Translations under genes and position numbers: made by a program
Part shown: piece after piece, positions 59,038-64,000 of the stretch
Numbering within the stretch: position 1 is the stretch's first letter
How the letters are laid out: every line of letters begins with the position of its first letter
The notes under the pieces: model-generated
Seen by the model: the letters and a program-made list of their open reading frames with translations, nothing else
Database searches by the model: none
What the model was told of the DNA's origin: nothing
Assembly (NCBI RefSeq): GCF_001723355.1
Contig: NZ_LPWE01000010.1
Coordinates: 434,001 to 498,000, forward strand
Source of the DNA: Methyloceanibacter stevinii
GTDB taxonomy: Bacteria > Pseudomonadota > Alphaproteobacteria > Rhizobiales > Methyloligellaceae
Direction of reading: 5' to 3'
DNA length: 64,000 bases

Positions 59038-59485
59038 AGCCGCCGGCAAAGCCCGCCGTGGCGAAGATGGTCATGTAGTCGCTCGCAGGTAGCGACGGCG
59101 CGTCGGCTGCCGCGCCCGCGAGGATCGGAATGGCGGCGAGCGCCGCGCCCCCGGCCAGCACGTAGTACATCCATGACCGGACGTGCAGGACCTCGCCGAT
59201 GACGGCGGCGGCGAAGGCCGGCAGCGCGGTGAGCGCGGGGCCGACGGTCCCGATGAACACGACCGCCCCGAAGGCCATCGCCACGCTCCGCTGCACTTGC
59301 GGATCCTGCAGGACCGGGTCCTGAAGCACGAAGGCGCGAAACTGCGGGTCCTCGACTGCAATCGCCCGCAGCTCGTCGCCCATCCACACCGATCCCAGTG
59401 CGAACAGCACGGCAAGCGCGACCCCGACGGCCACGCAGAACGACACGACGACGACGATCCCGCGCCAAACGAAGTGCCCAATCAT
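59003..59485 (-). CDS. Four-helix membrane protein of unknown function
   Basis: A 160 aa protein with four predicted membrane helices (GIVVVVSFCVAVGVALAVLF, FGAVVFIGTVGPALTALPAF, YYVLAGGAALAAIPILAGAA, IFATAGFAGGFIYWLLAG). It has a short polar stretch between helices 1 and 2 with a repeated VLQDP (VLQDPVLQDPQVQ). The ATG at 59485 preceded by GGAAG is favoured over a GTG at 59506. No recognised family; its helices and length suggest a small membrane accessory protein. Confidence 0.7.
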   Translation of the reverse strand: MIGHFVWRGIVVVVSFCVAVGVALAVLFALGSVWMGDELRAIAVEDPQFRAFVLQDPVLQDPQVQRSVAMAFGAVVFIGTVGPALTALPAFAAAVIGEVLHVRSWMYYVLAGGAALAAIPILAGAAADAPSLPASDYMTIFATAGFAGGFIYWLLAGRGA

Positions 59486-59583
59486 GCGGTCTTCCAAATG
59501 CTCCACTCCGTGACGCCCGCGCCGGTCGCGACTATAGATGGCGCGACTATAGAAGATGCATCGCAGCCCCGGGGACCGGCATC

Positions 59584-60175
59584 ATGCCTAGAATCGACTT
59601 TTGGTACGAGTTCGCCAGCACGTATTCGTACGTGACCGCCATGCGCATCGCGCGGCTCGCGGGCGACGCGGGCGTTGCGGTTCGCTGGCGGCCGTTTCTG
59701 TTGGGGCCGATCTTCAAGGAATTCGGCTGGAACGATTCGCCGTTCAATATCTATCCCGCCAAGGGGCGCTATATGTGGCGCGACTTCACCCGGGTGTGCG
59801 AGGACGAAGGCTTGCCGTTGCGCCTGCCGCCTGTGCGCTTTCCGCAGAACGGCGTGAAGGCTGCACGGCTCGCGCTTGCCGGCGAAACGGACGGCTGGAC
59901 GGCGGCGTTCACGCGCGCGTCTTCACGGCGAACTATGCGGAGCAGCGCGACATCTCCGACGACCAAGCGCTGCGGGACATTCTGGTCGGCATCGATGTCG
60001 ATCCGGACCGCGCCTTCGAGGCCGCGAATGCCCCGGCGGGCAAGGAGGCGTTGTTCGCCCAGGTCGACGAAGCGAAAGCGCTCGGCATTTTCGGTGCGCC
60101 GTCTTTCACGTCTGCGACGAGTTGTTCTGGGGCAACGACCGGCTGGAAGCGGCGCTGCGCTGGGCGAAGGGGTAG
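59584..60175 (+). pseudogene. 2-hydroxychromene-2-carboxylate isomerase / DsbA-like family, two frameshifts
   Basis: Thioredoxin-fold isomerase-like protein. The N-terminal part (IDFWYEFASTYSYVTAMR, FKEFGWNDSPFNIYPAKG) starts at ATG 59584. After about 59919 the frame changes (VFTANYAEQRDISDDQALRD), and after about 60110 again (VCDELFWGNDRLEAALRW, stop at 60175). Two bases are missing, one in the CGCGCGCG run at 59912-59920 and one between 60110 and 60111. Corrected length is about 197 aa, as in the family. The N-terminal FWYEFASTYSY marks the HCCA/DsbA-like group, often glutathione-dependent. The substrate is unknown. Confidence 0.85.
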
Positions 60176-60178
60176 CTT

Positions 60179-60739
60179 TCAAGCGTGGTTCTCGAGCCAG
60201 GCCACGACATCGGACGCGCTCGAGGTCGGCGGGAAGACCGGATAGATCACGTGCTCGATGGCGCCGTCGCGTATGATGAGCGTGAGCCTCTTGATCAGCC
60301 GCATGCCGTCTACAGTGAAGGTCGGCAGGCGCAGCGCCTCGGTGAATGCGAGCCGGACATCGCTCAGGATCTCAAAGGGAAGATGCAGACGTTCCGCCAT
60401 CTCGCGCTGATAGGCGGTGTCCTGGGTGCTGAGCCCGAACACCTGCGCCCCGAGCCGGGCGAGATCGGCGGCGTGGTCGCGGAAGGCGCAAGCCTGCGGT
60501 GTGCACCCGCGCGCACCAGGGATGGCGTCCCACCCGTCGGGCAACGGCTCGCCGGGCACGCCGGTGCGCGGATAGCAATAGATGACCGTGCGGCCGGGAC
60601 CGAGGCGGGCGAGGTCGACGTCGCGCCCCTTTGTCGAGGGAAGGACAATCTCCGGCATCTCCATACCGGCAAGATGATCGCAGGCGCCGTCGTCGATGGG
60701 GCGGGGAAGGTCGTCCGGCAGGTCCTGCAGGCTGCTCAA
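60179..60739 (-). CDS. Peroxiredoxin (BCP/AhpC-TSA family)
   Basis: A 186 aa thiol peroxidase-like protein. The motif [18 protein letters not shown] leads to [19 protein letters not shown] with two Cys separated by four residues, of the atypical BCP-like type. [18 protein letters not shown] and [15 protein letters not shown] are typical. The family N-terminus ([16 protein letters not shown]) requires a start near the TTG at 60739, which overlaps a TGA in another frame. No nearer ATG gives the full domain; a later ATG at 60664 would lose part of it. Confidence 0.85.
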   Translation of the reverse strand: MSSLQDLPDDLPRPIDDGACDHLAGMEMPEIVLPSTKGRDVDLARLGPGRTVIYCYPRTGVPGEPLPDGWDAIPGARGCTPQACAFRDHAADLARLGAQVFGLSTQDTAYQREMAERLHLPFEILSDVRLAFTEALRLPTFTVDGMRLIKRLTLIIRDGAIEHVIYPVFPPTSSASDVVAWLENHA

Positions 60740-61931
60740 GCCCGCGCTCGTCGAGACGCGCGCTCGCCCGCTGCTTCAGGCTCGCGCTCTTGAGCTGGCC
60801 GCAGGCGGCCATGATGTCGCGGCCTCTCGGGCTGCGCACCGGGCTCGCATAGCCGGCGCGGTTCACGACCTCGGCGAACTTCTCGATCTGCTCCCAGTCC
60901 GAACATTCGTATGGCGCGCCCGGCCAGGGATTGAACGGAATGAGATTGATCTTGGCGGGGATCTTCTTGAGCAGGCGCACGAGCGCCTTTGCGTCGTCGA
61001 TCGAGTCGTTCACGTCCTTGAGCATCACATATTCGAAGGTGATGCGTTTGGCGTTGGAGAGGCCCGGATAGGCGCGGCAGGCGTCCAGCAATTCGGCGAT
61101 TGGCCATTTGCGGTTGATCGGCACCAGCTCGTCGCGCAGCTCGTCCCGCACGGCGTGCAGCGAAATCGCCAGCATCGTTCCCGCTTCGTCGCCCCAGCGC
61201 GGAATCTCCGGCACGATGCCCGAGGTGGACAGCGTGATGCGGCGCTTCGATATGGAGAGCCCCTCGCCGTCGGCGGCGATGGCGCACGCCTCGCGCACGT
61301 TGTCGAAGTTGTAGAGCGGCTCGCCCATGCCCATGAGCACGACGTTGGTGATCTTCCGTTCGCCGGAGGGGAGCCCCGTGGGATCGTCCGGGACCGCGCC
61401 GGGCCAATCGCCGATCCGGTCGCGGGCCAGAAGGATCTGCCCGACGATCTCCTGTGCGGTGAGGTTGCGCACGAGCCGTTGCGTGCCCGTGTGGCAGAAG
61501 GTGCAGTTCAGCGTGCAGCCGACTTGGCTCGAGATGCAGAGCGTGCCGCGATCCTCTTCAGGGATGTAGACCGTCTCCACATCTTTGCCGTCGGCGAGAC
61601 GGAGCAGCCATTTGCGCGTCCCGTCGACGGAGACCTGCTCCGACACAATTGCCGGGCGATCGAGCGAATACCGAGCCGCCAGCGTGGCGCGCAGATCCTT
61701 CGCGACATCGGTCATGGTGTCGAACGAGGTCGCGCCGCGCACATAGAGCCAGCCCCAGAGCTGGGCGATGCGCATGCGCAGCTGCCGCTCGGGCACGCCG
61801 GCTGCGGCCAGCCGGTCGCGCAGCGCGTCCCGGCCAAGTCCGGCAAGGCTTTCCCCGGCAAGGCTTTCCCGTGCGTGCGTATCGGCGGCCTGCGGCTCCG
61901 CGGCCGGATCGGTTGTGGCGGTCTTGGTCAT
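60372..61931 (-). CDS. rlmN: 23S rRNA/tRNA (adenine2503-C2)-methyltransferase RlmN
   Basis: Radical-SAM methyltransferase for 23S A2503 and tRNA A37. The cluster motif is [12 protein letters not shown] (CxxxCxxC) near residue 135. [34 protein letters not shown] and [34 protein letters not shown] follow in order; the methyl-accepting Cys is near [12 protein letters not shown]. As written the frame runs to 60372, 360 bp into the peroxiredoxin gene in another frame, giving 519 aa. The family ends just after ACGQLKS, so the real stop is probably near 60736, where TGA in the neighbouring frame abuts the peroxiredoxin start. The last 120 or so codons are likely artefact. An N-terminal ESLAG is duplicated. 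Confidence 0.92.
   Translation of the reverse strand: MTKTATTDPAAEPQAADTHARESLAGESLAGLGRDALRDRLAAAGVPERQLRMRIAQLWGWLYVRGATSFDTMTDVAKDLRATLAARYSLDRPAIVSEQVSVDGTRKWLLRLADGKDVETVYIPEEDRGTLCISSQVGCTLNCTFCHTGTQRLVRNLTAQEIVGQILLARDRIGDWPGAVPDDPTGLPSGERKITNVVLMGMGEPLYNFDNVREACAIAADGEGLSISKRRITLSTSGIVPEIPRWGDEAGTMLAISLHAVRDELRDELVPINRKWPIAELLDACRAYPGLSNAKRITFEYVMLKDVNDSIDDAKALVRLLKKIPAKINLIPFNPWPGAPYECSDWEQIEKFAEVVNRAGYASPVRSPRGRDIMAACGQLKSASLKQRASARLDERGLEQPAGPAGRPSPPHRRRRLRSSCRYGDAGDCPSLDKGARRRPRPPRSRPHGHLLLSAHRRARRAVARRVGRHPWCARVHTAGLRLPRPRRRSRPARGAGVRAQHPGHRLSARDGGTSASSL
61841..61870. repeat. 15 bp tandem duplication in rlmN
   Basis: CGGCAAGGCTTTCCC occurs twice exactly in tandem at 61841-61855 and 61856-61870, giving repeated ESLAG in frame in the N-terminal extension of RlmN, before the conserved domain. 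Confidence 0.9.
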
Positions 61932-62069
61932 GACAAATAGCTTCTCGGCCCCTCATATCATGAGGCGAACCGGAAATGCCAAGATGTGGCGCGCTCGAAG
62001 CGGTCCTATGCGTCGTCCGCTACGGGTACCCGGCCTGCCAGGCTTTGAGAAAAAAGAAGTTCGGCGAGC

Positions 62070-62582
62070 CTAGCCGGCCTCGGGGGTGCACTCTTTGGCG
62101 GCGCGCTCGATCGCGCTGGACGTGCCGCTCAGGGAATACTCGTCCGTGGTATTGGTGCCGCGAGCCGAGCGGCCTTTGATGGTCATGGCGCTACCGGCCT
62201 TCAACGCCTCGACGAGCTTGGCCTCGTCTTCCGGCTTCTCGACAAAGGCGCCCTCATCCTTGGTGAAGAGTTCGAACGAGTCGCTGCCGATTGTCACGGT
62301 GACCTTGCCGCCGGGCGGGAAGGGGTAGCCCATCTTCACGCTGATCTCGCCGGCGATTTTGTCGCTGGGGTAGTCGGATGTGTAGAAATAGATGGGCCCG
62401 CGCCGCACGTTCCGCGGCAACGATTTGCGAGGCTGCGAGACGGCGAAGCAGACCTTGGGGCTGCCTTGCGAAACGTAGGCGGCCCAGTCGTTGAATTTCT
62501 GAAGAAGTTTGACTTCCTGCGCGACGACCGGCGTTGCGCTGAACGCCACCACCGCACAAGCCGCTACAACGGCTCGGCGCAT
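62070..62582 (-). CDS. IalB-like secreted protein
   Basis: A 170 aa exported protein with a signal peptide (MRRAVVAACAVVAFSATPVVAQE). The mature part has the IalB-family look: CFAVSQPRKSLPRNVRRGPIYFYTS, then VKMGYPFPPGGKVTVTIGSDSFELFTKDEGAFVEKP. Invasion associated locus B proteins are periplasmic/outer-membrane associated in Bartonella and widespread in Rhizobiales, usually with no proven role. The start at 62582 gives the most typical signal peptide. Confidence 0.85.
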   Translation of the reverse strand: MRRAVVAACAVVAFSATPVVAQEVKLLQKFNDWAAYVSQGSPKVCFAVSQPRKSLPRNVRRGPIYFYTSDYPSDKIAGEISVKMGYPFPPGGKVTVTIGSDSFELFTKDEGAFVEKPEDEAKLVEALKAGSAMTIKGRSARGTNTTDEYSLSGTSSAIERAAKECTPEAG

Positions 62583-62654
62583 CTCCCCGTCCCCGTGTCG
62601 TGAGCAGTCTCTACGCATGAATGGCTGCAGTCTTCCCTAGTTATGGTCCAAAGG

Positions 62655-63203
62655 TCAACCCTGACGCCGCCGCTTGGGCCGCCCCTGGACATGAGGCGCC
62701 AGCGGCGGTGCTACGGTTCCCTCGCTGACCGGACGCGGGGCGAAACGACCCAATGCCCGAAGCCGGTCATACATTACGATTGCCCCTGCTGTCGCCACAT
62801 TCAATGAGAAATTCGTCGGAATGCGAATTACATGACCGCAGCGCGCAAGCAGCTCTGCGCTCAGTACACCCCGTTCCGGTCCCAGCACGTACGCACACTG
62901 CAAGGGATGAGGAAAACTCGGCAGTTCTGTGGCGTCGTCCAGGATTTCGATGCCGACGAGGCTGCAGCCCTTGGGGAGCTGCATTTCGTCCACCGTCTGC
63001 CAGTGATAAACCGGCAGGTGGTTGTCAGCCTTGGATGTGTCCGAGCGCATCTTGAGGGACCGGGCGTCCGCGCCGACCGTAAACGCAAAGCTCGCTCCGA
63101 AGGCGTGCGCCGACCGGAGCAGGCCGCCGAGATTCTCCGCTTTGGAAATGCTCTCGGCGCCGATGCCGAAATAGCCGCGCGTGGTTTGAGTGGTCGGTCT
63201 CAC
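62655..63203 (-). CDS. SpoU-family (TrmH-like) RNA 2'-O-methyltransferase
   Basis: A 182 aa SPOUT methyltransferase. Motif 1 is FGIGAESISKAENLGGLLRSAHAFG with Asn and Arg (NLGGLLRSA). Motif 2 is YVLGPERGVLSAEL, motif 3 is IRIPTNFSLNVATAGAIVMYDRLR. Substrate (tRNA Gm18 or rRNA) is undecided. The GTG at 63203 fits the family; the frame extends upstream without homology. It is divergent from the oxidoreductase gene. Confidence 0.88.
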   Translation of the reverse strand: MRPTTQTTRGYFGIGAESISKAENLGGLLRSAHAFGASFAFTVGADARSLKMRSDTSKADNHLPVYHWQTVDEMQLPKGCSLVGIEILDDATELPSFPHPLQCAYVLGPERGVLSAELLARCGHVIRIPTNFSLNVATAGAIVMYDRLRALGRFAPRPVSEGTVAPPLAPHVQGRPKRRRQG

Positions 63204-63335
63204 GGGGCTTGTTTGCCACACGGGAGGCCCGAGAAAAAGGCGGCTGTGCAGGCTCGTTGCCGCGCGGTCTTGTGATGGCGGCGCACACGGGGCAAAAGGC
63301 GTGGACGGCAACGCGACAGGACCGGGGGCCATTAC

Positions 63336-64000
63336 ATGCGTGCAGTGCAGTTCAGCGAGTTCTCGGGGATCGATGCGCTCAAGCTCGTTGAGATCGCAGA
63401 CCCGACGCCGAAGCCCGGCGAGGTCGTGGTCAAAGTCACGGCGGTCGGCCTCAACTTCTTCGACACGCTGGTCCTGCGGAACAAATACCAATTCACGCCG
63501 AGCCTGCCCGCGTCGCCCGGCGGCGAGATCGCCGGGGTCGTAGAGGCGCTCGGCGACGGGGTCACCGACCTCACGATAGGCCAGCGGGTCATGGCGCATG
63601 TGGGCGGCAACGGCTGCCGGGAACGGCTCGCCGTCAACGCTGCGCGCGCGATCCCGATTCCCGACAGCGTCAGCGACGACGTGGCGGCGGGCGTCTCGGT
63701 CACCTACGGGACGGCGATGCACGGCTTCAAGGACCGGGCCAAGCTGCAGCCCGGCGAGAGCGTCGCGGTGCTGGGGGCGGCGGGCGGCGCGGGTCTCGCG
63801 TCCGTCGAGATTGCCAAGCTAATGGGTGCGCACGTGATCGCCGTCGCTTCGTCGGAGGAGAAGATCGCGTTGGCCATGCGGCACGGCGCCGACGAGGGCA
63901 TCGACTACGAGACCTGCGATCTCAAGACGACGCTCAAGGAGCGGACGGCGCCCGACGGGCTCGACGTGCTGTACGACTGTGTCGGCGGCGATGCGGCGGA
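63336..64000 (+). CDS. Quinone oxidoreductase-type (MDR/zeta-crystallin) protein, partial
   Basis: Start of a medium-chain dehydrogenase/reductase; the window ends after about 221 codons with the frame open. The N-terminus MRAVQFSEFSGIDALKL is typical. VGLNFFDTLVLRNKYQF and PASPGGEIAGVVEALGDGV follow in the GroES-like domain, and the cofactor motif VLGAAGGAGLASVEIAKLMGA is NADPH-type. No zinc-ligand Cys/His pair in the usual places, so it is of the zinc-free QOR group. It is divergent from the SpoU gene with a 132 bp gap. Confidence 0.9.
   Translation, partial: MRAVQFSEFSGIDALKLVEIADPTPKPGEVVVKVTAVGLNFFDTLVLRNKYQFTPSLPASPGGEIAGVVEALGDGVTDLTIGQRVMAHVGGNGCRERLAVNAARAIPIPDSVSDDVAAGVSVTYGTAMHGFKDRAKLQPGESVAVLGAAGGAGLASVEIAKLMGAHVIAVASSEEKIALAMRHGADEGIDYETCDLKTTLKERTAPDGLDVLYDCVGGDAA

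Overview
This 64 kb window is chromosomal, GC-rich and densely coding, with almost only core housekeeping genes. I see no rRNA, tRNA, insertion sequence, phage gene or CRISPR array. Gene content and order point to an alphaproteobacterium of the Hyphomicrobiales (Rhizobiales) type: parB-parA-rsmG-mnmG-mnmE, then rho-hemJ-hemE, a DUF299 regulator, maf-aroE-coaE-dnaQ, secB facing a Tim44-like gene with mltA and smr, hslVU, and hisB-DUF2628-hisHAFE-coaA. Genus cannot be fixed from the sequence alone.

Layout. Positions 1-4.4 kb hold a UbiH-type hydroxylase, acyl-CoA thioesterase II and the nitrogen-sensing pair glnK-amtB behind a sigma-54-like promoter. 4.5-12.5 kb hold a DapC-like aminotransferase, ftsK, a LolA-like protein, a candidate structured small RNA, exonuclease III, a CenR-like response regulator, an L,D-transpeptidase and yggS. 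12.6-17.5 kb hold leuS-lptE-holA and pyrE. 17.5-23.3 kb are the chromosome segregation and tRNA modification block (parBA, rsmG, mnmG, mnmE) with at least four parS-like sites. 25.4-28.5 kb hold rho, hemJ and hemE on the minus strand. The 428 bp gap between hemE and the DUF299 gene is the position of the Caulobacter-type replication origin. From there genes run on the plus strand (maf, aroE, coaE, dnaQ). Further right come secB, Tim44-like, mltA, smr, hslVU, the his operon with coaA, an adenosine-kinase-like gene, nth, gpmA, dapB, a GGDEF/EAL protein, typA, a bicupin oxalate decarboxylase, an NMO-like enzyme, argG, a PAP2 phosphatase, a thiol isomerase-like gene, a peroxiredoxin, rlmN, an IalB-like protein, a SpoU methyltransferase and the start of a quinone oxidoreductase.

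The most striking signal is technical or evolutionary rather than a new pathway. At least seventeen single-base insertions or deletions, in twelve genes, break or locally scramble genes that are otherwise highly conserved. Three genes (glnK, the aminotransferase, dnaQ) carry a compensating pair: one missing base and one extra base, so the frame is lost and then restored. In glnK the two shifts lie about 22 bases apart and replace the ATP-binding B-loop while leaving a perfect 112-residue reading frame. Several indels sit in homopolymers or CG runs, which favours uncorrected sequence error over decay, because essential genes (hemE, parB) are affected. Anyone using the predicted proteins should correct these first.

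Biologically most interesting are the inferred origin region with its parS cluster, the candidate sRNA with two C-rich loops between the lolA-like gene and xth, a 12 bp direct repeat upstream of the glnK sigma-54 promoter, and two small in-frame tandem duplications (18 bp and 15 bp units) inside a signalling protein and RlmN.
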